DNA of 64,000 nt, from assembly GCF_000143415.4 (NCBI RefSeq), contig NW_003314326.1, positions 190,945 to 254,944 of the forward strand, given 5' to 3'. The DNA is from Selaginella moellendorffii (lineage: Eukaryota > Streptophyta > Lycopodiopsida > Selaginellales > Selaginellaceae). The position numbers and the translations under genes were made by a program. The notes beneath the pieces were generated by a model, which was not told the DNA's origin, did no database searches, and was given only the letters and a program-made list of their open reading frames with translations. Positions 9,367-19,847 of this stretch are shown here, in pieces (positions within the stretch are counted from its first letter, which is position 1; each line of letters starts with the position of its first letter).

Positions 9367-12300
9367 ATGATGGTGATCGAGCACATAGATCTGGTGGCCG
9401 ATGCGCTCAAGCTCGCCTATCGCATCGTGAGGAACTACCAGGATGTCCCCAAGCAGAGAGGTAAATGCCGGGAGCTGATTGACCAGGTCTGTAGGCTGGC
9501 TGGCCTCCTCCAGGAGCTCCAAAACTCGCGAACGCCGCAAGCGCCACTCACCCCTCAGGCCAAGGCATGCTTCGAGGGCCTCAACAAATGCCTCGAGGAC
9601 GCCTACAGGTATCTTTCTTCCATCCGCACTCAAAAATCGCAAGCTCGAGTGGCTTGGCAGGGTTTTGGAGAAGACATCGAGGGCCAGCATTCTCCGCTAC
9701 ATTTTCATGAGCAAGGAGGTTGACGAAGATTTGAGCGTCGTGTCCGGCAGTATAGATGGCTTCCTCAAGTCCGTCCCGCTGGTGTGCTTGACGGTGACTG
9801 TAAGAATACTAAGAACTGTGTGTTTGCAGATCCAATTCACGCAAGCAACGGCAATCCAAGCCGACGTGAAGGAGCTGGCGAGCGCATTCTCCAAGCTGAG
9901 CACGGAGCTCCAGCATAAGAGCGCGTACACGCAAGAGCAGCAAGACCTTGCGGACGAGGTATGTTTTCCTGCCATGTAGCGAGCGAGAGTGTTCGAGCTT
10001 TGGTTGCAGGTGTTGTCGATATTGCGGAGCAGGACTGAAGATGAACAAGAGAGCACCTTGGACAAGCTTCTAGCGTGGCTCGCGGAGAAATTCGAGTCGG
10101 ACATGGAGACCGTGCGCAGGGAATGGCAGGTAAAGTACTCTCTTGCCGATCGAAAAGTTTGCCAAATGAAAAGTCTCGTTTCAGGACATGAAGCGATCGA
10201 AGAGCGATTTGATGACACAAGTCGGCACGACTTCTTCTTCCAAGCAAAGGATTGAAGAAAAGCTCTTGGAGCAGATCATCTTCTGCATCGACGAGCTCGA
10301 AGTTAATGGCAAAGTCTTGGAGGTGGACGCGGCTGGCATCCCAGGAGAGTTTCTTTGCTCCGTCTGTCACGACTTGATGAAGCGACCGGTCCTCCTCACG
10401 TCCGGCCACTCCTACTGTAGGCACTGCATCGAGCGGTGCTTTGGCAACGGTCCTGCCGTCTGTCCAAACTCGAGAGCTCTTGTGCAACCCGACTTGCTCA
10501 TCGACAACATTGCCTTGCGAAATGCCATCGCCAGGTTCGTGTCTCGCGTTATCTGACTTCATCTTAAAAACCACCCATGCATGTCTTTCTAGGTGGAAGC
10601 AAACAGCTTCTCCTGCGCACGCCGAGGATGTTGACGAACCAGTTGTGGACGTGGTGGAGAGAAGCTACGACGAGGGCTTCGTTCTCCAGACGGTCTCGGA
10701 GCTCGAGTCCGACAACCATATCAAGCAGCTCAGGGCGCTCAACTGCCTGCTCGAAGTCGCGTCATCCACAAGTGGAGCAGCATCAATCCTCAAGTCCGGA
10801 GGCACAGCACAGCTTGTAAAGCTGCTCAAGTCATCCAGGAGAATGGTGGTGGAGAAAACCGCAGCTATTCTTGCGCTCATGACTTCCAGACAAGCTACTG
10901 CCGATGATACAGGACAGGTTGTGAGCGAGATCTTTGAGCACTGCTTGGATCTGGTCACCACAGGAACGGGGACGGTTCGACTGAAATCCGCCGAGACCAT
11001 CACCAACTTGCTATCGATTCCCGAGGCGACGGAGTTCCTCCTCTCTCAGGTGGGAATTATTTCATCCTTCGCGGCACTGGCTACCGAGTCTGAAGATGGC
11101 ATGGACATTTCCCTTCGATGCCTCCGGAAGCTATCGAGAAACAAGGACGCAAGTTTTAGCGGTGACTCCTCTTTGGTAGCATGTCTCCTCGATCTTCTCA
11201 AGTCGGAGGAAGATTGCATCGTTCAAGAGTCGGTTCTGGCACTCAAGTCCGCAGTGTCTTCCGGATCGTCTCGAGCTTGCGCGGTTTTGAAGAAGAAGAA
11301 TGCTGTATCTCACCTGGTTCGCTGCGCAGCTTCATTATCCGGGGACTCTCAGGAAGCCGCAATCACAGTACTGGAGCACTTTGCCAAGAACGAAGGCTTC
11401 AGTGACTTGGTCGAAGCGGGATACCACAGATTCATCGTGCAGCTGGTTTCGGCATTTCATCCCTCGGACAACGCGCGTCTGCTCGCGAGCATACTCCGTC
11501 TGTCGACCGGCTGTCTAGACTTGCAGCAGGACTGGAGTTTCGAACTTGGTGACGTGCAAAGGCTGACGTCTCGCCTCATGGATACGCTCCAAGTCAAGGA
11601 CTGCACGGCCGAGGCGCTCGAGCTCCTCAAAACGCTGTGTTCCAAGGATCCCGCATGCAAGGAGCTTGTGGTCGAAAACGATGGCGTCACAGTTCTGCTG
11701 GTGCTTGCAGTCTCGCCACGCTCAACGTGCAGGAAGGGAGCTCTTGCTGTGCTCACAACTCTCCTACGCTCGAGTGCATGCCAGGAGGAGTTTTCCAGAG
11801 CTGGAGGGATTGGAGTGCTTGGCAACACCATACAGACAGATGACAGTGCCGAGTGCGTCACGGAGGCTATGATATCGCTGGGACTCTTGGCAGGCAACGG
11901 CAAGCTGAGGCATCTGGCACTTAAGAGCTTGGATCTTTACAAGCTCCTGTGCTGTTGCATCGACGAGAACTTCCCCGAGCAGTGCAGAGAATCAGCCGCG
12001 TCTCTTGCGCTGTGGTCACTGACCGAGAGGAGCGATGTCATAGTGTCGAAGCCAAGCCTCAAGCAGCTTGGCTACGTGCTACAGCATGGCCGCAGCAAAA
12101 CCATCAGAACGAAGGTGGCGGAGATATTGCTGGTGCACGCTAGCAGAGGAGGAGAGGAGGGACTGGCAAGCCTGGGCGGATCGAGCCGGCTCCATCTCGT
12201 AGAGCTGGCGGATGAAGCAGGAGAAACATACAGAGAGCTGCTACTCTCCTTTGTGAGCCGCAGCAGACCATGTACGCAGGAGGAGATCCCGCTCCTCCTT

Positions 12301-13693
12301 GAAGCGTTCTCGAGGAGCGAGTACATGGACGACGCGGTAGCATCGATCAGAATGCTGGTGGAGAGCAGCACCTCGTCTCACTCGGTGCTTTTGGCAGCTG
12401 GTTTCGGACACACCGGCTTGGAAGCTCTCAAGTCTGGCCGCTGCGGGGAGCCATGCATTGACGATATCTCTGCGTCGCTGGTTCTTCTTTATTCCTGCTG
12501 CAGCCAGCAGCAGTGCGAAGCGTCGCCGAAATACGTCCAAGGGCTGATGAAGCTCCTGACGATGGATGCCCCAGGCAGCGTGACAAGAGCAGCAGTGTGC
12601 TTACTCTCCTCTTTCGCCCACCCCGACAGTGCATGCCTCCAGGGTCCGCTGAAAACTTCTTCGCACGCGATCAAGCCGCTCTTGTCCGTGCTGCCACAGG
12701 CGAGGCTTGAGGCTCTGGAGTTGCTCTCCATCGCCGTGGAGGATTCTTCCCTGAAGGTAGAGCTTTACAGGCAAGGTGCCATTCCAAAGCTGATAGAGTG
12801 CCTTTCTCCGGACAACGATCGGGTACAGGTACGCTGCCTGTTCGGCAGAACATATGCTGACACTGACTTTATCTTTGCAGGAGTTGGCAATCTCCATTCT
12901 CTTGAAAATCGGTGCACTGAGCGAGGCCATGGAAGGTATCCGCGGCAGCATGATCTCCAACGGGATCATGGACCACTTGCTCGACATCCTCCGGAAGACT
13001 GGCGAGAGATCACAAGCCGCGGTCGTAAACAGTGCCTGTCTCATCCGCAACCTCGCCCGCAGCCTTACTTCCGGAACCGATAACGCACTCAGGACCTTGC
13101 TGGCCGTCTACAGGTTCTGCCTCACTAACAGCCCCCGGGAAGGCTACGTTGAGAGGATAACGTACGTGATCTCCGCTCTGGAGACGCTCACCGTTCCGGG
13201 CACTCAGCAACTGAAGCTGCTGCTGAGAGACAGCATCCCCATCCTCGTCAAGCCGCTGCAGGAAGACTACGCCAGCCAAGGTGACCCCGACGAGAAGATC
13301 AAGAGGAGCGCCCTGGCAATCCTGGCAAGCCTGTTGCAGGAAGCAAGCCTGTGCAAAGAAGTGCGCAGCATGCTTCTCACCCGTGCCTCCGTGTTGGCCT
13401 TGAGGAATATCATGGACAAGTCCGGCAGCAACGAGTGCAAGACGCGCGCTCTCAATCTCTTGGCCAAGCTCATGACCTCCGCCTCCAGCTTGAAGGAGGT
13501 AAGCAAGATGATGCGCGAGGATGACTGCATCAGCGTGGTGTTTAGACTCACGCAGCTACACGAGTGCTCCATCCCTGCCACCAAGTTAATCGAGTTGATG
13601 AAGCATGACAGGAGTACGAGAACTTACATCGAGGGAAACTTGTTCCCATGGCAAAGAACCACCTCGGCACCGGCAATGAGCAGAGGTGTGTAG
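9367..13693 (+). CDS. U-box E3 ubiquitin ligase with long ARM-repeat region
   Basis: Seven exons (9367-9608, 9661-9781, 9830-9958, 10010-10129, 10185-10534, 10593-12828, 12881-13693) join in frame to 1,336 residues. The N-terminal helical region is of the UND type found in plant PUB proteins. The U-box (about residues 245-315) reads IPGEFLCSVCHDLMKRPVLL and TSGHSYCRHCIERCF and recruits the E2 enzyme. The remaining about 1,000 residues are a continuous array of Armadillo-like helices used for substrate binding. The 52-bp first intron is needed to restore the frame at EDAYR|VLEKTSRAS. Typical plant PUB-ARM proteins are about 450-1,030 residues, so this one is long. Substrate and pathway cannot be inferred. 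Confidence 0.88.
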
Positions 13694-13849
13694 AAAAAGT
13701 AGACACAGTGTTGTACACTCCAATGTGTATAAACAAGAATATTTTCATTTTCTCGGCCTGAAGGGCAGCACAAAGGATATCGACTTTCCTGGTTTGGTAC
13801 CTGTGAAAAAATACCTTTCAAATCAATGATCGAGACTAGAACAAGACGC

Positions 13850-14589
13850 TCACTTACATTCTTTCGAGCACTGGTTGACACACGAGCCGATGACTCGCTT
13901 GGTGTCATCCGGATCTAGAACGTAGCCTGTTGTTCCGTTGACATGACGAAGGTGTCGAGCGATAGCAGCTTTGCAAACCATGCTACAAGGCTGTGAGCAC
14001 GACTCCTCTCTCGATTGCCCCTCTCCTTTACCGCAGCAAGGCTCCCCCAGCAGCGTCACCTGCATTTTCCTGAGATGCCATCCACACTTTCTCAAAAGTG
14101 GTAAACCTTCAATCCGGCTGGAACTGCCTGAAGCTCCGGGCTTTCCAAGCTGGATTCCAAAACATTCATGCTAGATAGATTCATGGAGACAAGCAAGAGT
14201 TAGGATCAGCAATCTTCAAAGATAGAGCTTCTCCTACCATGCTGACGCCGTGAAGCCCTTTCTCCGAGCGACAATCTTCCCCTCCACAATCTGCTCGATA
14301 AAATACTTCTTGCTGACAAGACAAAGCTGAGAAAGACGAAAAAGAGGATTACCTACAAGATGCTTCCATAGATTGTGAATGGCTCCACCGGATCGCGCTC
14401 CACTCGCTGCTCTTGCTGCTGCTGCTGCTGTTGCTGCTGGCCCCCAAGCCAGTCGAATGCAAGCGCTTGTGATGGCGGCGGATGGAGCACGAGTGCCGCG
14501 CAGCTGGCCAGAGACACGAGCGCGCTCCTGGTGTGCGGAGGAGCGCTTCGATGCCCAGGCCAAGGCACCGGATTGCTCGCCATAGCCAT
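13850..14589 (-). CDS. Putative thylakoid-lumen Cys-rich protein, function unknown
   Basis: Four exons (14589-14357, 14312-14238, 14170-14107, 14059-13850) give 193 residues. The N-terminus looks bipartite: a Ser/Arg-rich plastid leader, then a hydrophobic stretch ending in an AxA-like site (SQALAFDW), as in lumen-targeted proteins. A poly-Gln tract follows. The mature part contains FKKYFIEQIVEGKIVARRKG, then a Cys-rich tail with CC, CSQPC, C and a final SCVNQCSKEC. I recognise no named domain; I infer a conserved green-lineage protein whose Cys pairs may be redox-active. The third intron (47 bp) was chosen because reading through would end the protein early. Confidence 0.62.
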
Positions 14590-14656
14590 AAAATAATTTA
14601 AAAAGAGAGATAGATTAGGGTTCCCTGCCTAAGGAATTGAATGGCTCGCGTCGTGG

Positions 14657-16765
14657 ATGCGCACCATCGTGTGTGGGCGCAAGCATGCTGCTGTAAGTCT
14701 CTTGCTCGCGCATCGCCTCCCAGATCTTGCTGCTCGCGACGTCTCCACCAAGGCAGCAGGTCAGCTGCTGTGCGCGCTCAAGGCATGCGGCAGCATTGGC
14801 GATGTGGAGCTGGGGAGGAAGCTCCACTGCGATGCTGCCCACGACGCCATTGTCACCGGCATTCACGTAGCAAACACGCTGCTGAGCATGTACGCGAGAT
14901 GCGGCAGCCCCGCGGATGCTCGCGCCGTCTTCGTGGCCATCCCGCGCCCTGATCTCGTCTCCTGGAACGCGCTCGTCCTGGGCCTGGCGATCAACGCTGG
15001 CTACCAAGCCGAGGCTCTTCACTTGGTGGAGGAGCTCATGCCGGCTTGTGATGCCCGGACCTTTGTAGCGGCAATGGTGGCTTGTGCGAGCCTGGCAGCA
15101 CGACAAGGAGATCGCGATGGCCTGGAGTTGCTGGACAGGGCCATGGCTCTACACTCCCGGGCTCTGAGTAGCGGCAACATGGACTTGTTTGTGGCCAACT
15201 CCGCGGTGGATATGTATACCAAGTGTGGCAGCTTGCTGGATTCCAGGATGGTCTTCGATAGGATGCCGTGCCATAGCTTGGTGTCGTGGAATTCCTTGAT
15301 ATCGGCCTGTGTCGACAACGAGGAAGCCGAGCTCGGGCTCCAGCTCTTCCACACAGTGTCGGATCATGGATGGGAGCCGAATGCTCGGACGTTTGTGGCT
15401 GCTCTTTCCTGCTGCTCGTCACTCATATCCAAGCAAGGCAGTACTCCCGGAGAACCAAACGTAGTATGTTGGAAGGAGGAGGTTGCGAAAATCCACTCTC
15501 AAGCTGCTGGGACCGGCTGTGACTCGCAACTCTTTGTAGCAAACTGTTTGATCGACGTGTACGCGAGCTGCGGCAGCTTGCTAGAGGCTCGAGCGGTGTT
15601 CAACAAGATGCAAGTCCGTAGCGTCGTCTCGTGGACAGCTCTACTTTTTGGATACGTCCACAACGGGGAAAGCAGGGCCGGACTGGAGCTGTTTTCGCGC
15701 ATGCAAGCTCAAGGCTCCGTAACTCCAAATGCCTGCACGTTTGTAGCGGCTCTCATGGCTGTCTCGGCTCTGGCGGAAGAAGAAGCAGGCAAGCTTGTCC
15801 GTGGAAGGCTTGTCAAAGTGAGCAGCCTGGAGTACGGGATGGGTTTACACTCCCAGCTTTGCAAGGACGCGGCTGCAGTGACGGACATATATGTGGGAAA
15901 CAGCATCCTTGTCATGTACACCAAGTGTGGCAGCATGCTGGATGCTCGTTGCGTCTTTGATACCATCTCCACTTGGGACACCGCATCGTGGAACTCGCTT
16001 CTCCTCGGCTACGCTGAGAATGGAGAGGCAGAACTATGCCTGGAACTGTTCGCAGCCATGAAGCCATCAGTCGTTGCAATCGCCCCGGATGCTCGGACTC
16101 TCGTTGCTGCACTCGTTGCTTGCGGGAGCCTTACTTCACTTCAAACTGGAAAGTTTCTCCACGGGGAGATTTGCAGGCACGGAATGGAGAGGGACGTGTT
16201 CTTGGCAAACAGCCTCATTGACTTGTACAGCAAATGCGGGAGCCTAGCCAATGCAGAACAGGTTTTCGATTCGACAAGCACCAAAAACTCGGTGACTTGG
16301 AGTTCACTGATTGCGGGATATTGTCAAGCAGGAGACGGAAATGATGGAGCCGCTTTCGCGCTTGAGCTCTTGTCCCTGATGCGTGAACTTGGCCTGGAAC
16401 CCAATGATGTTACCTTTCTGTCGCTTCTCACGGGATGCAGCCGAGCGGGGCTTGTTAACAAGGGAAGGCAGTGCTTCCGAGCTATGATCTCGCAACACAG
16501 GATCAAGCCTCGCATCGAACACTACCACTGCATGATCGATATGCTGGGCCGTGCTAATCGCCTGGAGGAGGCCATGTCAACGCTGGAATCCATGCCTTTC
16601 TGTGCAACTCAAGTCACCTGGACTATCATCTTGGCAGCGTGTCACAAATGGAACAACGTAGAGCTGGGGACAAGGGCTTACCACAAGCTGCTTGACATGG
16701 ACGAGAGCCAGATCGCGGCATACGTGCTCATGTCCAACATCTACGGGATCAATGCAAGAGCTTGA
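14657..16765 (+). CDS. PPR protein, PLS class, ends near E1
   Basis: A single-exon gene of 702 residues. It differs from the other PPR genes here in having true P-L-S spacing, with long repeats such as LLSMYARCGSPADARAVF, VDMYTKCGSLLDSRMVF, LIDVYASCGSLLEARAVF and LIDLYSKCGSLANAEQVF alternating with S repeats (DLVSWNALVLG, SLVSWNSLISA) and RTFVAALVAC-type L repeats. The C-terminus has the E1-like HYHCMIDMLGRANRLEEA, TWTIILAACHKWNNVELG and AAYVLMSNIYG, then stops at once, with no E2 or DYW. It is the left, intact partner of the 16.7-20 kb duplication; its 3' end is copied as a relic near 18400-18480. Confidence 0.9.
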   Translation: MRTIVCGRKHAAVSLLLAHRLPDLAARDVSTKAAGQLLCALKACGSIGDVELGRKLHCDAAHDAIVTGIHVANTLLSMYARCGSPADARAVFVAIPRPDLVSWNALVLGLAINAGYQAEALHLVEELMPACDARTFVAAMVACASLAARQGDRDGLELLDRAMALHSRALSSGNMDLFVANSAVDMYTKCGSLLDSRMVFDRMPCHSLVSWNSLISACVDNEEAELGLQLFHTVSDHGWEPNARTFVAALSCCSSLISKQGSTPGEPNVVCWKEEVAKIHSQAAGTGCDSQLFVANCLIDVYASCGSLLEARAVFNKMQVRSVVSWTALLFGYVHNGESRAGLELFSRMQAQGSVTPNACTFVAALMAVSALAEEEAGKLVRGRLVKVSSLEYGMGLHSQLCKDAAAVTDIYVGNSILVMYTKCGSMLDARCVFDTISTWDTASWNSLLLGYAENGEAELCLELFAAMKPSVVAIAPDARTLVAALVACGSLTSLQTGKFLHGEICRHGMERDVFLANSLIDLYSKCGSLANAEQVFDSTSTKNSVTWSSLIAGYCQAGDGNDGAAFALELLSLMRELGLEPNDVTFLSLLTGCSRAGLVNKGRQCFRAMISQHRIKPRIEHYHCMIDMLGRANRLEEAMSTLESMPFCATQVTWTIILAACHKWNNVELGTRAYHKLLDMDESQIAAYVLMSNIYGINARA

Positions 16766-17010
16766 GTCGGTCCGATGAGCAGCAAACAATGCAGCCCAAG
16801 CAACGGAGTCGGGAGTGAATGACATGGTTATAGCTACACGTTAAGGCTTGATGTGAATCAGCCAACTCCTTTCTCAGTTCTCTGATATGCTTCCATACTC
16901 TCAGGGCTTATGCTCTTTGCGTGTGAGTATGTGTGGCTCCAGCTTGTACTAGTAGTAAGTTCTTCCCTCTTGCTGCTTCACTTCCGTGTCTTTGATGATG
17001 ACGTGCTGCT
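16766..17010 (-). pseudogene. Relic: fused 3' ends of a PPR gene and a PsbP-domain gene
   Basis: Bases 16780-16830 match 18480-18535 (the 3' end of the PPR gene on the minus strand, peptide PDSVAWAALFAAHR). Bases about 16843-17005 match 19831-20100 (3' end of the PPD4-like gene), including the shared runs TTAAGGCTTGATGTGAATCA and TGTGTGGCTCCAGCT. About 1.3 kb of PPR body and the last PsbP intron region are missing. Order and strand are the same as in the intact copies at 18447-20839, so this is the decayed left copy of that segment. Confidence 0.85.
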
Positions 17011-17056
17011 GATCACTTATGGTCCAAGAATACAAAGGTTATGTGTGGAAGAAAGG

Positions 17057-17064
17057 TATATAAG
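17057..17064 (+). promoter_or_regulatory. TATA-box-like element before the ATPase frame
   Basis: TATATAAG lies 35 bp before the ATG at 17092, close to the usual TATA-to-start spacing. It suggests the ATPase unit carried or captured its own promoter. Only the motif and spacing support this. Confidence 0.4.
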
Positions 17065-17091
17065 AAGCGCTTTTCATATATACATATTGTC

Positions 17092-18255
17092 ATGGGCTCC
17101 ATGTTGGCTCGGCACGGGTGCTCGAGTTCGGTGGTGTACTCAAGTAGATTTTTCAACCGGGAGATGGAGATAGCTAAGGTGGACAAGTTGTTGCAGCCGT
17201 CAGTCTTCGGTGACGCTGGGAAGGTTGTGACCATTCTCGGTCCCAAGGATTCGGGTAAGACGGCAGTGATTCGCGAGTTCCGCCGTAGGCAGAGCTTGGG
17301 GCTGGTCTCGGGGGTGTCTTCCTACATCCATTTGCGGCAGAGTTACAACTTGTCCCCCGCGAACTTTGCCAACACTTTGTGGACGAGCCTTGGGCAGTCT
17401 CTGGGGCAGAAAATCGACGCCGATGCAAATATGAAAACTCTGAAGCATCAGATTGGTTGCAAGTCATGGGGTATTGATATTGACGACAAGTTATTCAAGG
17501 TTACCACTCCTCAAAGAACCGCCTTGCATAGTAGGGAGCGGGCTGATGCAATGGCAATGGTGTTTGAGGCTTTACCCCACTACTGCATGGACGTGGTGAG
17601 GGATTTTCTGAATGGCTACACTGGTGGCTTTCCAACGGCTTTCATCGATGAAGCCAACGTTCTTCAATACTGGCATTCTCGCGAGATGGATGAGCTGATG
17701 CGGCAGATAGTCAGGTTCTCCAAGCAAGAGTGTGTTGCAAACGTTGTCTTGCTATCGTCTGAGAACTTCTTCACGCAGTGGGATTGATCACATGCTGGAT
17801 GTCCAAGGTCACCGAACGAGATCTGTGACCATAGGAAACTTCCCCAAGGATGAGTCTCTGGCTTTTGTGGGACAGCAAGCCGGGCCCGAGAGACTGGCCA
17901 AGGTGCAAGTTCTGTGGGACGAGGTGTTCGACCACATCGAATTCTGCGAACAGGTAAAGTGCGCTCATGTGGATAAAGTGGAGGAGGCATGGGAGGCCTG
18001 GAAGGAAGTAACAATTGGCTGTGAACTCAACGAAAGTTTTTTCTCTCGACATGACAAATGGACGCGAAAGACGTTCCTTGAAGTCTTGAAAAAGGTCGTG
18101 ATGGTATTGTCCCGTATGCGGAGCTCCTTGAGCACCAGGATACTGTAAACTCTATGTTAGAACGCAACCTGCTGCAGTACAGGACTAATTGGACCTGTCA
18201 TGGATGTGGCTGTCAAGTGGAACTACCCGATCATCATCCCAAGCAATGGCCATGA
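17092..18255 (+). pseudogene. P-loop ATPase (ATPase_2/STAND-like), two frameshifts
   Basis: The frame starts MGSMLARHGCSS, a possible mitochondrial leader, then FFNREMEIAKVDKLL, Walker A GPKDSGKT and a Walker-B-like TAFIDEANVL. A YTGGFP-type motif precedes Walker B. The frame breaks at about 17781, where one extra G after FFTQW gives an early stop; it continues in the next frame (GNFPKDESLAFVGQQAG), and breaks again near 18095 before GIVPYAELLEHQDTVNSML and a Cys-rich tail ending at 18255. Two single-base breaks in an otherwise good frame point to a young pseudogene or assembly errors. Such ATPases are molecular switches in other lineages; no plant role is known to me. It lies between the two copies of a duplicated segment. 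Confidence 0.78.
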
Positions 18256-18394
18256 AAAAGCTTCTCTCTCTCAACTCTTGATATGACTCTACCCTTTGTT
18301 CTTTCCTTTTTCAAGGAAATAAAAATGTGCGTCACGGCTGACAAATCGTTATGCCTTTCTTATGCAGCTCATCTTCGCAGCGGGAGAACGCTTT

Positions 18395-18482
18395 TCCGCA
18401 CGCTGGTGACGGCATACGCGTGTGCTCATGTCCAACATTTCCGGCATCAATGCCCAAGGAAAGAGCTTGAATGGATTCGATG
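18395..18482 (+). pseudogene. Relic: 3' end of the plus-strand PPR gene
   Basis: Bases about 18405-18480 match 16711-16780, the last codons and 3' flank of the intact PPR gene at 14657-16765 (shared run TGCTCATGTCCAACAT, then a GG(C/G)ATCAATGC block). The peptide corresponds to the YVLMSNI.GIN end of its E1 region. The body of the gene is gone. This is the decayed right-hand partner of that gene. Confidence 0.8.
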
Positions 18483-19679
18483 AGCAGCAAACAATGCAGC
18501 CCAAGCAACGGAGTCAGGAATGAATGGCATGGTGTCAAGGAGCTCCTGTGCCATCTCTACACGTCCAGCTCGCCCCAAGAGGCACACCACGGAGCAGAAG
18601 TGCTCCATTGCAGGAGCTATTCCATGGTCGCCCGCCATGAGCAGGAACAAATGCCGGGCTTGTTCAAGAAGACCAACATCGTTGCTAGCAGCTAGAACAC
18701 TCAACACTGACCTCTGGCTCACGTCCGCCCCTTCCATTGTCATGGTGCGAAGCAGCTGGATCGATTGCGTGTAGCTGCGGCGTTGCGACTGTGCCGCTCC
18801 CATGATGTTCCAGGAAACTGTATCACGCTCGGGCATGGAATCAAACACTTGTTTTACAAACTCGACGTTTCCGTACTGGCAATTGATTTGGAGCAATCCG
18901 GTCCAGGACACCAAATCTCGCTCCGGCATTGAGTCGAACACCAGCTTTACGCCCTTCAAGTCGCCATTGCGGCAATATGCAACGAGGAGAACGTTCCATG
19001 TTACCAACGTCGACTCGGGCATCTTCTCAAAGGTGGTCATTGCCGCTTCCAAATGCCCAGAAGCGGCATAAGTGTAAACCATAGCCGTCCATGCCACGAC
19101 ATCGCACTGGGACATAGAAGAAAACACGCATGCCGCATTTTCTACGTGCCCCGCGCTTGCAAAAGCACGCAGCATGGTGGTCCAAGACGCAAGATCCTTT
19201 TCCGGCATCGAGTCATACGTGTGCTTTGCAGCGTGTAGATGCCTGTTTGAGGCATACGCCGCAAGCAAAGCGTTCCATGTCACAGTGTTGCGCTCCGGCA
19301 TTAAATCAAACAGGGCTTGAGCCTCATAAACGTTACCTCGTTTTGAGTAGGAGTGGATCATAACTGTCCAAGAGACGACGTTTCTGGCCGGCATCCGATC
19401 AAACAGAACTCTAGCTTTCTCCATATGCCCATTACGGACATATGCCTCGAGCACAATGGTCCACGAGAACACGTTGGGTCCGGCCATGCAACAGAAGACA
19501 CGCTCAACCTCGTCGAGGCAGCGACACCTACTGTACATCTTCATCACCAAGTTGATGAGATATGTGTCATCGCCAAGCCCGCTCGCCACCATCTGCCTGT
19601 GGAGCAGTCGAATGCGCGACGGCTCTGTGGAGCTCCCCAGAAGCGAGCTGAAGCGCCTCCGTGTGCAAGCGAGTTCCAT
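18447..19679 (-). CDS. PPR protein built of S-type repeats
   Basis: Single exon, 410 residues. After a short leader and an LLHRQMVASGLGDDTYL helix there are about nine 31-residue repeats of the form FDRMPARNVVSWTVMIHSYS, almost all S-type, with hardly any L or P repeats. The C-terminal part is HFCSVVCLLGRAGRVEMAQE and VAWAALFAAHR, followed by a short unrelated tail ending at 18447, so the protein stops inside the E1 region. PPR proteins bind organellar RNA; without a DYW domain this one would need a partner for any editing role. Its 3' end is duplicated at 16780-16830. Confidence 0.88.
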   Translation of the reverse strand: MELACTRRRFSSLLGSSTEPSRIRLLHRQMVASGLGDDTYLINLVMKMYSRCRCLDEVERVFCCMAGPNVFSWTIVLEAYVRNGHMEKARVLFDRMPARNVVSWTVMIHSYSKRGNVYEAQALFDLMPERNTVTWNALLAAYASNRHLHAAKHTYDSMPEKDLASWTTMLRAFASAGHVENAACVFSSMSQCDVVAWTAMVYTYAASGHLEAAMTTFEKMPESTLVTWNVLLVAYCRNGDLKGVKLVFDSMPERDLVSWTGLLQINCQYGNVEFVKQVFDSMPERDTVSWNIMGAAQSQRRSYTQSIQLLRTMTMEGADVSQRSVLSVLAASNDVGLLEQARHLFLLMAGDHGIAPAMEHFCSVVCLLGRAGRVEMAQELLDTMPFIPDSVAWAALFAAHRIHSSSFLGH

Positions 19680-19847
19680 GTACCGCTAAGCTAAGCCATT
19701 GCCGTGTGTCACGGCCTCTAAGAAAGTGACAATCGTTTCCAAGGTGTCTGTCTATAGTGAACAAATGCCGCCACCTGGTATCGCTCTATAGAAACATCTG
19801 GACTCTTGTAATCTACAACTAGAAACAATGTTAAGGCTTGATGTGAA

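Noticed and set aside
9609-9660. Apparent frameshift in the U-box gene
   Set aside because: A 52-bp GT-AG intron restores the frame exactly, with a size typical of this window.
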